Of a stretch of 40,802 nucleotides of DNA, positions 9,324 to 17,022 are shown piece after piece (positions within the stretch are counted from its first letter, which is position 1; each line of letters starts with the position of its first letter). The DNA is from Methylocystis sp. (lineage in GTDB: Bacteria > Pseudomonadota > Alphaproteobacteria > Rhizobiales > Beijerinckiaceae), in contig JACOUB010000011.1 of assembly GCA_016178015.1 (NCBI GenBank), positions 1-40,802 on the forward strand, written 5' to 3'. The notes under the pieces are model-generated. The model made no database searches and was not told the origin of the DNA. It worked only from the letters and a program-made list of their open reading frames with translations. The position numbers and the translations under genes are program-made.

Positions 9324-9531
9324 TAAGCTCGTCAAAATGGCGAACCAGATCGGTCAATTCTTCGCCGCCCAAAGACATTCCGACGCCGTCGCGGAGACGG
9401 CCGACCATCTCGAGAAATTTTGGGATCCACGCATGCGCGAGAAAATCATCGCTCACGTGAGAAACGGCGGCGACGGGCTGGACAAGGTTCCGCTGGAAGC
9501 AGTCAAGAGGCTGGCGGCGGCTGAAAAATGA
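9313..9531 (+). CDS. fdsD: NAD-dependent formate dehydrogenase, delta subunit
   Basis: Small subunit/assembly factor of the Fds enzyme, 72 residues. It is recognised by the FdsD pattern: an N-terminal helix KMANQIGQFFAA, the segment ETADHLEKFWDPRMR, and a C-terminal AVKRLAAAEK helix. Its ATG at 9313 lies 11 bases inside the 3' end of fdsC, so it is the last gene of the overlapped operon. In Rhodobacter capsulatus FdsD is required for active enzyme; the same role here is inferred. It is followed by a hairpin-rich repeat that probably ends the transcript. Confidence 0.92.
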   Translation: MSPDKLVKMANQIGQFFAAQRHSDAVAETADHLEKFWDPRMREKIIAHVRNGGDGLDKVPLEAVKRLAAAEK

Positions 9532-9537
9532 TTACTT

Positions 9538-9673
9538 CCCTTCTCCCGCTTGCGGGAGAAGGTGTCGCGCGAATGCGCGACGGATGAGGGCGGGCGGCGC
9601 GCCCGAGCCCATCGGCCCTCATCCGACCCTCGCTGACGCGAGGGCTGCGTTCTCCCGTTGCACGGGAGAAGGG
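9538..9673. repeat. palindromic repeat with TTCTCCCG hairpins, copy 1
   Basis: Rhizobiales-type REP/BIME-like element between the convergent fdsD and mltB genes. It opens with the hairpin TTCTCCCGCTTGCGGGAGAA (9541-9560) and closes with TTCTCCCGT-TGC-ACGGGAGAA (9650-9670). In between are ATGAGGGC/GCCCTCAT complementary segments and a CCCTCGCTGACGCGAGGG hairpin. A second, shorter copy is at 30703-30822. It probably also acts as a bidirectional terminator here. Confidence 0.8.
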
Positions 9674-9685
9674 TGCGCGCGAGCC

Positions 9686-10939
9686 TCACCTCGCCTCCGC
9701 CTGCAGCCGCGCCAGCACCTCCTTCGTCGCCAAGCCATCGGCGGGGTCGATGCCTTCAGCGAGCTGAAAGGCATGGACTGCGTTGCGGCTGGAGCGCCCG
9801 AGCTTGCCGTCGATGACGCCGCGGTAGAAGCCTCGGACGGCGAGAAGCTGCTGCATCGCCTTGCAGTCGCTCGTGGAGAGCGGCGCAATCCCTTTCGGCC
9901 AGGGCGCCACAGGGATGTGCCGGCCGGCAATGCGATCGGCGAGCAAGGCTACCGACAACGCATAGGCGTCGGAGGTGTTGTATTCACGGATGACTTCGAA
10001 ATTGTCGGTAATGAGAAACCCCGGCCCCTTGGCGCCCGCCGGCATATAGAGGCTCGCCGCGCCGCCGGCTGGTAAGGCTGCGCCATCGACGCGCGAAAAA
10101 CCCAGGGCGCGCCATTGCGTAAAATCGAGATCGAAGGTCGCAAAATCGAAGCCTGGCGGGATGGCGACCTCCATCCCCCACGGCAGATCAGGGCGCCATC
10201 CCGACTGCGCAAGAAAATTGCCGATCGAGGCCAGCGCATCCGCGCGCGAGGTCCAGATGTCGGGGGCGGCGTCGCCGGCGTAGCTCGCGGCGTATTTCAG
10301 GTAGGCCGACGGCATGAACTGCGGCTGCCCCATGGCGCCCGCCCACGAGCCGCGCAGTTTTTCGCGCGCGACGCCCTTCTGCAACATGACGAGCGCGGCG
10401 ACGAATTCGTCGGCGAACCGGGTTTCCCTGTGGCCTTGGTAGGCGAGCGTCGCCAACACGCGCAACACATCGGCGCCGCCGGCAGCCGTTCCGAAATTGC
10501 TCTCGACGCCGAGCACGGCGACCATGATCTCAGAAGGGACGCCGCTCTTGGCTTGGATGCGTCGCAGCGGGTCGGCGAATTCAAATGCGACGTCGCGCCC
10601 GCGCGCGACGCGGCCATTCGTCACGCTGCGCGCGAGATAGGCGGGAATGGAAATGGTGAATTCGGCTTGGGCCTTGGCCCCTTCCATGACGCTCTGGTCC
10701 GGGGTCAATCCCTGCACCGCGCCGTCGAACACCGCGCGCGAGACGCCAGCATCGCGCGCGAGCGGCCACAAACGCTCGAGAAACAAGCCAAAACCGCCGA
10801 CGGCGACAGAGGCATCGCCGTCGCCCGCCGCCCAGCAAGGAAGACAAAGCGCAGAGAAAACAAGGGTGAACGCCAGAAACAAAGGCGCCGAGCGCCGAAC
10901 TCGGATCGGCAAAACGCCGGCGTTTGCGCGCATCGGCAC
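9686..10939 (-). CDS. lytic murein transglycosylase (MltB/SLT_2 family) with peptidoglycan-binding domain
   Basis: Periplasmic enzyme cleaving the glycan strand between MurNAc and GlcNAc with 1,6-anhydro product. It has a signal peptide after the GTG start (PLFLAFTLVFSALCLPCWAA), an SLT_2 catalytic domain with the catalytic Glu in LGVESNFG and the conserved GSWAGAMGQPQFMPS, and a C-terminal PG_binding_1 domain (CKAMQQLLAVRGFYRGVIDG). The frame is open to 11053, but the signal peptide and a GGGGAG six bases before the GTG at 10939 decide the start; an ATG at 10933 is an alternative. Length of 417 residues is usual for alphaproteobacterial members. Confidence 0.9.
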   Translation of the reverse strand: MPMRANAGVLPIRVRRSAPLFLAFTLVFSALCLPCWAAGDGDASVAVGGFGLFLERLWPLARDAGVSRAVFDGAVQGLTPDQSVMEGAKAQAEFTISIPAYLARSVTNGRVARGRDVAFEFADPLRRIQAKSGVPSEIMVAVLGVESNFGTAAGGADVLRVLATLAYQGHRETRFADEFVAALVMLQKGVAREKLRGSWAGAMGQPQFMPSAYLKYAASYAGDAAPDIWTSRADALASIGNFLAQSGWRPDLPWGMEVAIPPGFDFATFDLDFTQWRALGFSRVDGAALPAGGAASLYMPAGAKGPGFLITDNFEVIREYNTSDAYALSVALLADRIAGRHIPVAPWPKGIAPLSTSDCKAMQQLLAVRGFYRGVIDGKLGRSSRNAVHAFQLAEGIDPADGLATKEVLARLQAEAR

Positions 10940-10995
10940 GTTCGTCTCCCCACCCTGCTCATTGTTTGCCAACATGACAGATTCCGCCATTTCAT

Positions 10996-11024
10996 TTGAC
11001 AGGCGTCCGCGACTGTCTTCTAGT
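10996..11024 (+). promoter_or_regulatory. candidate sigma70-type promoter of irr
   Basis: A perfect -35 TTGACA (10996-11001), a 17-bp spacer and TCTAGT (11019-11024, four of six). It predicts a start near 11031 and a leader of about 64 bases that contains a 17-bp tandem repeat. Pattern-based only. Confidence 0.5.
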
Positions 11025-11042
11025 GAGTTGTCCTGGACTTCC

Positions 11043-11076
11043 AAGCAGTGCAAAGCTGCAAGCAGTGCGAAGCTGG
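11043..11076 (+). repeat. 17-bp direct tandem repeat in the irr leader
   Basis: AAGCAGTGCAAAGCTGC (11043-11059) is followed immediately by AAGCAGTGCGAAGCTGG (11060-11076), 15 of 17 identical. It lies between the candidate promoter and the irr ribosome site. It might be an operator or an RNA element; no ICE-type motif was recognised nearby. Confidence 0.6.
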
Positions 11077-11094
11077 ATGGGCGCGGAGCGATTG

Positions 11095-11583
11095 ATGACG
11101 CATCACCTACTAAACATGGGTTCGCGTGAACCGATCCGCCTGCGCGACCGGCCTCTTAAGGTGAATGTCGCCGGCGCCGAGGAGCAACTGAAGAGCAGGC
11201 TGAGAAACGCGGGTCTGCGGCCGACCGTGCAGCGCATCTCGCTCAGCAAGCTGCTGTTTGGCAACGGCGACCGCCACGTCAGCGCGGAGGCGCTGCATGC
11301 CGAAGCGCGCGCCGCCGGCCTGCAGCTGTCGCTATCGACAGTCTACAACACCCTCAATCAATTCGCCGAGGCCGGACTTTTGCGCGAAATCGCCGTGCAG
11401 GGCCCCAGAACCTATTTTCATACGCGCATCTCCCCGCACCATCACTTCATCGACGAAGCCAGCAACAAAATGTTCGACGTGGCGGATGGCTCGGTCGAAT
11501 TCGCCCGGCTGCCGACGCCGCCGGCCGGCATGGAAATCGTCGGCTGCGACGTCATCATCAGGCTGCGGCCGAAGAAGGGCTGA
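11095..11583 (+). CDS. irr: Fur-family iron response regulator Irr
   Basis: Haem-responsive iron regulator typical of Rhizobiales and relatives. It represses or activates iron-dependent genes when iron is low and is inactivated by haem made at ferrochelatase. The 162-residue protein has the Fur winged helix (LRNAGLRPTVQRISL, then SLSTVYNTLNQFAEAGLL) and the HHH cluster (115-117) used for haem binding in Irr proteins. It lacks the CxxC zinc sites of Fur/Zur and the GCP haem-regulatory motif of Bradyrhizobium Irr. The ATG at 11095 has GGAG six to seven bases upstream; the frame is open to 10996 but without a better start. Confidence 0.88.
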   Translation: MTHHLLNMGSREPIRLRDRPLKVNVAGAEEQLKSRLRNAGLRPTVQRISLSKLLFGNGDRHVSAEALHAEARAAGLQLSLSTVYNTLNQFAEAGLLREIAVQGPRTYFHTRISPHHHFIDEASNKMFDVADGSVEFARLPTPPAGMEIVGCDVIIRLRPKKG

Positions 11584-11590
11584 GGCGCAA

Positions 11591-11645
11591 GGACCGCGAG
11601 CCTTCAGGCTCGCCGTCTTCATGCGAGCCTGAAGGCTCGCGGTCC
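11591..11645. repeat. GCGAGCC-family inverted palindromic repeat, copy 1
   Basis: Two inverted units separated by ~9 bp: GGACC followed by GCGAGCCTTCAGGCTCGC, then GCGAGCCTGAAGGCTCGC followed by GGTCC. Each unit is itself a 7-bp hairpin with a TTCA/TGAA loop, so the whole can form two small hairpins or one long stem. It sits between the convergent irr and galU stops and may terminate both. Further copies are at 20848-20906, 22311-22372 and 40606-40653. Confidence 0.85.
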
Positions 11646-11656
11646 GCATTTTCTGC

Positions 11657-12541
11657 TCACCGAAGCAGCCTCTTCAGTTCCGCCCGCAGGCCGTCGGCGA
11701 GATCGGGGCGGGCCAGGCCGAACGCGACATTGGCGGCGAGAAAGCCCAGCTTTGAGCCTGTGTCATACGTCTTGCCGTCAAACCGCACGCCATGGAACGG
11801 TTGCGATGCGCTGAGCCGGATCATCGCGTCGGTGAGCTGGATTTCGCCGCCCGCGCCCGTCTCGCCGGTTTCGAGAAGGGCGAAAATCTGCGGCGCCAGG
11901 ATGTAGCGGCCGGAGATCATCAAGTTGCTCGGCGCCATCCCTTGCGGCGGCTTTTCCACCATCCCCTTGATCTCGAAACTGTGGCCATGGTCCTTGCCGA
12001 CGGCGACGACGCCATAGTGATGCGTTTCCTGTGGCAAAACCTCCTCGACGGCGATGATATTGCCGCCATGCTTCGCGTAAGCCTCCATGCACTGGGCCAG
12101 ACAGCGCGTCGCCCGCTTGCCGTTCGGCGCCGTCACCATGTCGGGCAGCAGCACGGCGAAGGGTTCGTCGCCGACGATGTCGCGCGCGCACCAGATGGCG
12201 TGACCGAGGCCGAGCGGCGTCTGCTGGCGGGTGAAACTGGTCGCCCCCGCCTTCGGCAAGTCCGCCATCAGGGCTGCGTATTCCTTTGTCTTGTTGCGGC
12301 GGCGCAGGGTATCCTCGAGCTCATAGGCCACGTCGAAATGATCTTCGATCACGCTCTTGTTGCGCCCCGTGACGAACACAAAATGCTCGATTCCCGCCTC
12401 TCGCGCCTCATCGACCACGTGCTGCAGCGCCGGCCGATCGACAATGGGCAGCATTTCTTTGGGGACCGCCTTGGTGGCGGGAAGAAAGCGCGTGCCCAGT
12501 CCAGCGACCGGAAAAACCGCCTTGCGGATGCGCTTGGTCAT
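11657..12541 (-). CDS. galU: UTP-glucose-1-phosphate uridylyltransferase
   Basis: Makes UDP-glucose from UTP and glucose-1-phosphate for exopolysaccharide, LPS and glycogen-type sugars. The 294-residue protein begins with the nucleotidyltransferase signature ([21 protein letters not shown]) and contains the substrate-binding Lys in the GMVEKPP segment and the C-terminal [12 protein letters not shown] motif typical of GalU. It is divergent from galE across 144 bp, and with ugd in the same window supplies UDP-glucose, UDP-galactose and UDP-glucuronate. Confidence 0.96.
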   Translation of the reverse strand: MTKRIRKAVFPVAGLGTRFLPATKAVPKEMLPIVDRPALQHVVDEAREAGIEHFVFVTGRNKSVIEDHFDVAYELEDTLRRRNKTKEYAALMADLPKAGATSFTRQQTPLGLGHAIWCARDIVGDEPFAVLLPDMVTAPNGKRATRCLAQCMEAYAKHGGNIIAVEEVLPQETHHYGVVAVGKDHGHSFEIKGMVEKPPQGMAPSNLMISGRYILAPQIFALLETGETGAGGEIQLTDAMIRLSASQPFHGVRFDGKTYDTGSKLGFLAANVAFGLARPDLADGLRAELKRLLR

Positions 12542-12685
12542 GAGTCGTCCATTGCGAAGGTGACGCCAATCGGCGAATTAAGGATAATCACGGGCAAACG
12601 CCGCTCGTCTCGCCAAGATTGACGCGAACTTAGCGTTTCTTTTGTTAATTTCGGGTGAGGAAACAATCTGGGCGGAAGTCGCGAC

Positions 12686-13675
12686 ATGAGCGTCCTCGTT
12701 ACCGGCGGCGCCGGTTATATCGGCAGTCATATGGTGCTCGAACTGGTCGACGCTGGCGAGAGCGTCGTCGCGCTCGACAATCTTTCGACCGGTTTCCGTT
12801 GGGCTGTGCCCGAGAACGTCCCCCTTGTCGTCGGCGATGTCGCGGACGAGGACTTGGTGACCGAGACGCTCGCACGCCACGACGTGGACGCCATCATTCA
12901 TTTCGCCGCCAAGATCGTCGTGCCGGAGTCGGTTGGCGACCCCTTAGGCTATTATCTCAACAATACGGCCAAAGCGCGGACATTGCTGGCCTGCGCCGTG
13001 GACAGCGGCGTCAGGCATTTCATCTTCTCCTCAACCGCCGCCGTCTATGGCGATCCCGATCACAATCCGGTGACCGAGGACGCGACGCTGAAACCGCTCT
13101 CGCCTTACGGACGCTCGAAATTGATGGTCGAATGGATGCTCGCCGACGCGGCCAAGGCGCATGAAGTCTCCTATGTCGCGTTGCGCTATTTCAATGTCGC
13201 CGGCGCCGATCCCAAGGGCCGCTCGGGGCAATCTGCGCCACACGCCACGCATCTCATCAAGGTCGCCGCGCAGACGGCGCTCGGCCATCGCCCGAAGATG
13301 CAAGTGTTCGGAACCGATTATCCGACGCCGGACGGAACCTGCGTGCGCGACTACATCCAGGTGACCGATCTCGTGCGCGCGCACCTGGACGCGCTGCGCC
13401 ATCTGCGCTCGGGCGGCGACAGCCTGACCTGCAACTGCGGCTATGCGCGCGGGTTTTCGGTGCTTGAGGTCATCGACACGGTGAAAAAGGTCTCAGGCGT
13501 CGATTTTCCCGTGGAGATTGTCGGACGCCGGCCCGGCGATCCGGCGGCGATCGTCGCCGCCGCCGATCGCATCAAATCGACACTCGGCTGGACGCCGCGG
13601 CATGACGATCTCAAAACCATCGTGCGCCAAGCGCTGGACTGGGAAAGGCGGTTGCATAATCGCAAGATCGGGTGA
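12686..13675 (+). CDS. galE: UDP-glucose 4-epimerase
   Basis: Extended short-chain dehydrogenase interconverting UDP-glucose and UDP-galactose with bound NAD+. The 329-residue protein has the Rossmann motif TGGAGYIGSH at residues 6-15, Ser/Thr at 115-117 (FSST) and the catalytic YGRSK with Y141 and K145. The ATG at 12686 follows a GGCGGAAG ribosome site. A TTGACG at 12619-12624 followed by an AT-rich run in the upstream region may be its promoter, but the -10 is weak. Confidence 0.96.
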   Translation: MSVLVTGGAGYIGSHMVLELVDAGESVVALDNLSTGFRWAVPENVPLVVGDVADEDLVTETLARHDVDAIIHFAAKIVVPESVGDPLGYYLNNTAKARTLLACAVDSGVRHFIFSSTAAVYGDPDHNPVTEDATLKPLSPYGRSKLMVEWMLADAAKAHEVSYVALRYFNVAGADPKGRSGQSAPHATHLIKVAAQTALGHRPKMQVFGTDYPTPDGTCVRDYIQVTDLVRAHLDALRHLRSGGDSLTCNCGYARGFSVLEVIDTVKKVSGVDFPVEIVGRRPGDPAAIVAAADRIKSTLGWTPRHDDLKTIVRQALDWERRLHNRKIG

Positions 13676-13783
13676 CGGTGGCTTCGCGCCGAAGCAAGCG
13701 CGCCAATCGAAACATTTTCTCTCCCCGCCTGCGGGACGGGCGCGACCCGAACTGAGCAAACGTCAACGAACCCGCCGCCGCTT

Positions 13784-14452
13784 TCAGATCGTCTTGTTCT
13801 CGAATCGGCATAAGTCGACGATCAGGCAGCGCGGGCATGCGGGGCGCGGCGCCTTGCAGACGTAACGGCCATGCAAAACGAGCCAGTGGTGGGCGCGCAG
13901 CTTGAAGCGCGCGGGGACGACCGTCTCGAGTCCAGCCTCCACCTCCTGCGCCGTTTTGCCCTTGGCGAGCGGAATGCGGTTGGAGACGCGAAAGATATGG
14001 GTGTCGACGGCGATCACCGGCTCGCCAAAGGCGGCGTTCAGCACGACATTGGCGGTCTTGCGGCCGACGCCCGGCAGCGCCTCCAGCGCGCCGCGGTCGT
14101 GCGGAACCGCGCCGCCGTGCTTTTCCACGAGCTGCGCGCACAGCGCGATGATGTTCCTGGCCTTGGTGGGGTAGAGACCGATGGTCTTGATGTGGTCGCG
14201 CAAGCCGGCCTCGCCGAGCGCCAGCATCTTGGCGGGCGTGTCAGCGAGGCTGAACAACGCGCGCGTCGCCTTGTTGACGCCGGCGTCGGTGGCTTGCGCC
14301 GACAGCACGACCGCGACCAGCAGCGTGAACACATTGGTGTGTTCGAGTTCGGTCTTGGGGTCGCGATTGGCCTTTTCGAACCGCGTGAAAATCTCGGTTA
14401 TCCGCGCGGTTTCGCGGCGGCGCCGGTCATTTGTCGCATCGGAATGTCGCAT
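13784..14452 (-). CDS. nth: endonuclease III (DNA glycosylase/AP lyase)
   Basis: Base-excision repair enzyme removing oxidised pyrimidines and nicking the abasic site. The 222-residue protein has the helix-hairpin-helix LPGVGRKTANVVL with the catalytic Lys (K132), the catalytic Asp in AVDTHIFRV (D150), and a C-terminal [4Fe-4S] loop with ligands C199, C206, C209 and C215 (C-x6-C-x2-C-x5-C), all intact. It is divergent from the DUF2244 gene. Confidence 0.96.
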   Translation of the reverse strand: MRHSDATNDRRRRETARITEIFTRFEKANRDPKTELEHTNVFTLLVAVVLSAQATDAGVNKATRALFSLADTPAKMLALGEAGLRDHIKTIGLYPTKARNIIALCAQLVEKHGGAVPHDRGALEALPGVGRKTANVVLNAAFGEPVIAVDTHIFRVSNRIPLAKGKTAQEVEAGLETVVPARFKLRAHHWLVLHGRYVCKAPRPACPRCLIVDLCRFENKTI

Positions 14453-14502
14453 TGGGAGGCCATCCCTGGAAGCGGGCGCGCCGTGCTTTGCTCTTGTGGG
14501 GA

Positions 14503-14550
14503 CGCCGGCGGTCGAAAACGCCGGCGGTCGAAAACTCCGGCGATCGACAT
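14503..14550. repeat. 16-bp tandem repeat upstream of nth
   Basis: CGCCGGCGGTCGAAAA occurs twice back to back (14503-14518, 14519-14534), followed by a degenerate third copy matching 12 of 16 bases. It lies in the 224-bp divergent region between nth and the DUF2244 gene. Apart from this repeat I see no clear gene or strong promoter in that region. Confidence 0.6.
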
Positions 14551-14676
14551 CGCCGCCCCTCGTCGATCGCCTTCCGGCTGATCTTTACCGTGTGCGCGAT
14601 TGTTGCGCGAAGGCGCCCTTTTTGTTTTCCGTTTGCGCCTTATAACTTGCTGGGTGGTTCGACGGAAGGCGTCAAG

Positions 14677-15174
14677 ATGACGGCGGCGGCTCCATTAGAG
14701 GAACATATTCTTACCCGGCGGCTGGTGCCGTATCGCTCGCTGACGCCGCACGCCTTCCATTGTTTTATCGTCATTTTCGGCCTGATCACCTTTCTCTTCT
14801 CGCTGCCGTTCTTCTTTATCGGCGCTTGGCCGGTGGCCGGCTTCATGGGCCTCGACGTGCTCGGGCTCTACATTGCCTTTCGCGCCAATTTCCGCTCGGC
14901 GCGCGCTTACGAAACGTTGGACTTAACGCCGTTGGAGCTGGTGTTCGCCAAGGTCGGCGCGCGCGGCCAACGCGCGGAATGGCGTTTCAATCCATCCTGG
15001 GTGCGTCTCGAGCAGAAGACGCATGCGGAATTTGGAACCGAACGGGTGGCGTTGATCTCGCGCGGCCAGAGCGTCGAAGTGGGGTCTTTTCTGGGGCCCG
15101 ACCAAAAGGCGGAACTGGCCCGCGATCTTACGCACGCGCTAGCATACGCACGGCGGGGCGCCCGGTTCGCGTGA
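14677..15174 (+). CDS. DUF2244 integral membrane protein
   Basis: Protein of 165 residues with two closely spaced transmembrane helices (about residues 28-47 and 49-68, FIVIFGLITFLFSLPFFFIGAW... and VAGFMGLDVLGLYIAF), then a soluble beta-rich domain with WRFNPSWVRLE and a VALISRGQSVEVGSFL segment. This matches the DUF2244 family, widespread in alphaproteobacteria and of unknown function. The start at 14677 has GGAAGG upstream. Together with nth and the Ada-like gene it forms a neighbourhood I recall as recurrent in Rhizobiales. Confidence 0.85.
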   Translation: MTAAAPLEEHILTRRLVPYRSLTPHAFHCFIVIFGLITFLFSLPFFFIGAWPVAGFMGLDVLGLYIAFRANFRSARAYETLDLTPLELVFAKVGARGQRAEWRFNPSWVRLEQKTHAEFGTERVALISRGQSVEVGSFLGPDQKAELARDLTHALAYARRGARFA

Positions 15175-15244
15175 CAAAATCGTTTTCGGGCGCCGCCGCC
15201 TCTTGCGCGGGAGCGTCATCTGCGAGAAACAGCTCGAGATCGCC

Positions 15245-16120
15245 ATGCTCAGCGAAACCCTCGCAGTCCAACTCCCATCTTCCGCCGACGACTACGCCAA
15301 AGTGGCGGAGGCGATCGCGTTCATTCAGGGGCATTGGCGCAGTCAGCCCTCCGTCGAGGCCGTCGCCCACCAAGTCGGCCTTTCCGCATCGCATCTGCAC
15401 GCCTTGTTCCGGCGCTGGGCCGGCTTGACGCCGAAATCCTTCATCCAGGCTCTGACGCCGGATTATGCGCGCGCCTTGCTGCGCGAGCAGGCGAGCGACC
15501 TCGACGTCGCGCTGGAGGCAGGCCTCTCGGGGCCGGGACGCTTGCACGATCTGTTCGTCGCGCACGAGGCGATGACGCCCGGCGAATTCGAAAGCGGCGG
15601 GGCGGGATTGGCGCTTCGCTATGGCTTTCATCCCTCGCCGTTTGGCGAGGCGATCCTCGTCGCCGCCGAGCGCGGGCTGGCCGGCCTGGGCTTCGTCGAT
15701 CGCGGCGAGCGGGCAGAGGCGCTCGCCGATCTGGCCAGCCGCTGGCCCTATGCGCAGCTCCGGCCCGATCGGCAAGCGACGGCGCCTTACGCATGCCGCG
15801 TCTTCGATCCTGGACAATGGGCGCCCGATCGGCCGTTGCGCCTCGTGCTCATCGGCACGGATTTCGAGGTCGCCGTCTGGGAGGCCCTGCTGCATATCGA
15901 GATGGGCCGGGCCGCCACCTATGCGGCGATCGCCCGCCGGATCGGCCGGCCGAACGCCGCTCGGGCCGTGGGCGCGGCCGTGGGCAACAATCCCATTTCG
16001 TTCGTCGTGCCCTGTCACCGCGTGCTGGGCGCCGGCGGCGCGCTGACCGGCTACCGCTGGGGACTCGTTCGCAAACAGGCGATCATCGGCTGGGAGGCCG
16101 GACGCGTGCTGGGGCGATAG
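15245..16120 (+). CDS. AraC-HTH / methylated-DNA-protein-cysteine methyltransferase fusion (Ada-like)
   Basis: Repairs O6-methylguanine by transferring the methyl group to its own cysteine. The 291-residue protein has an N-terminal AraC-type helix-turn-helix pair (about residues 20-115, with VEAVAHQVGLSASHLHALFRRW) and a C-terminal MGMT domain with the active site PCHR (C257), preceded by NPISFVV. It lacks the N-terminal zinc-binding domain of E. coli Ada that senses methylphosphotriesters, so damage-induced activation by the Ada mechanism is not expected. The ATG at 15245 is preferred over a TTG at 15203, though its ribosome site is weak. Confidence 0.9.
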   Translation: MLSETLAVQLPSSADDYAKVAEAIAFIQGHWRSQPSVEAVAHQVGLSASHLHALFRRWAGLTPKSFIQALTPDYARALLREQASDLDVALEAGLSGPGRLHDLFVAHEAMTPGEFESGGAGLALRYGFHPSPFGEAILVAAERGLAGLGFVDRGERAEALADLASRWPYAQLRPDRQATAPYACRVFDPGQWAPDRPLRLVLIGTDFEVAVWEALLHIEMGRAATYAAIARRIGRPNAARAVGAAVGNNPISFVVPCHRVLGAGGALTGYRWGLVRKQAIIGWEAGRVLGR

Positions 16121-16133
16121 CCTGAGCGCGCCT

Positions 16134-16784
16134 TTAGCGGCGCGCATTCCGTGCCGCCAAAGCGGCCTCGGCCTCTTGCATCAGGCGTCCTTCGTGGCTC
16201 TTCAGGTAGCGCCACAGGAGGACGACGCCGAGCAAGGCGCCGGCGAAAGCCGCCCATCCCAGCGGTCCGGCGATCAGCTGGACGGCGGCGCCGAGAAAAT
16301 AGCCGCCGCATCCAAAGATCAAAGCCCAAATCACGCCGCCAGCGGCGTTGAAGAACAAAAACCTCACTGGATCGAGCCGGTTGACGCCGGCCAGCACCGC
16401 CGCCAAAATCCGCAGCAACGCAATGAAGCGGCCGAAAAACACGATCGATCCGCCCCAGCGCGAGAACAAATATTGGCCCAACAGCAGCTTGTCAGGGCCT
16501 ACTCCGATGGCGCTCCCGTGACGCTCCAGCAGCTTTAAACCGAATTCGCGCCCGATCCAGAAACCGATGTTGTCGCCGACGATGGCGCCCGCCGCGGCGG
16601 CGCCGATGACCAATTCGATTTCCAGATTGCTCGAATGTCCGGCATAGATCGCGGCGCCGACGAGAACGGTCTCGCCGGGCAATGGCAAACCGGAACTCTC
16701 CAGAGCGACGACAACGAACACCGCCCAGTAGCCGTAATGCGAAAGCATCGAGACAATTTGGGCCTGGTCGAGGACATGCACCAT
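16134..16784 (-). CDS. DedA-family (SNARE-associated-like) membrane protein
   Basis: Polytopic inner-membrane protein of the DedA/VTT superfamily, proposed to flip undecaprenyl phosphate or phospholipids. Its 216 residues contain the family signature: ESSGLPLPGETVLVGAAIYAG near the N-terminus, then GDNIGFWIGREFG, and FFGRFIALLRILAAVLAGVNR with the conserved Arg residues, with helices between. The frame extends upstream to 16931, but the ATG at 16784 has GGGAAC six bases before it and starts where DedA homology begins. Confidence 0.9.
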   Translation of the reverse strand: MVHVLDQAQIVSMLSHYGYWAVFVVVALESSGLPLPGETVLVGAAIYAGHSSNLEIELVIGAAAAGAIVGDNIGFWIGREFGLKLLERHGSAIGVGPDKLLLGQYLFSRWGGSIVFFGRFIALLRILAAVLAGVNRLDPVRFLFFNAAGGVIWALIFGCGGYFLGAAVQLIAGPLGWAAFAGALLGVVLLWRYLKSHEGRLMQEAEAALAARNARR

Positions 16785-16896
16785 GGTTGTTCCCGTCTTA
16801 GCGAAGCGACAGAAAAAGGCGGTTGCGGGCCGCACAACGCGCGCCCGCACCCCCGCTCGTTGCCGATGGCGTTCAAGCTTCCGTCGCCATTCTTGC

Positions 16897-16961
16897 AGTA
16901 TAAAGCGAAATCGCCTCGCGCCGAAACGCAATTTCGCTCCGTCTCCTCGTTAGCGAAATTG
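16897..16961. promoter_or_regulatory. three evenly spaced AGCGAAATYG sites upstream of the DedA gene
   Basis: The 9-mer GCGAAATCG (16905-16913), its inverse CAATTTCGC (16929-16937) and GCGAAATTG (16953-16961) begin exactly 24 bp apart. A minus-strand TATACT (16897-16902), possibly the -10 of the DedA promoter, abuts the first site. The -35 is poor. An operator array is inferred, not shown. Confidence 0.35.
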
Positions 16962-16987
16962 TCCAACTCGGCCAAAACAGACGTTCT

Positions 16988-17012
16988 GGCGTTCTCGCAG
17001 AGCGAGAACGCC
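16988..17012 (-). terminator. hairpin terminator of the small unknown gene
   Basis: Perfect 11-bp stem GGCGTTCTCGC / GCGAGAACGCC with loop AGA, beginning 10 bases after the stop of the minus-strand gene at 17023. There is no strong T-run after the stem on that strand, so intrinsic termination is likely but not certain. Confidence 0.55.
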
Positions 17013-17022
17013 ATCGCTCGAG

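Noticed and set aside
11591-11645. CRISPR array from repeated palindromic units
   Set aside because: Units occur as isolated inverted pairs in different intergenic regions with no regular spacers and no cas genes nearby, so they are REP-like.
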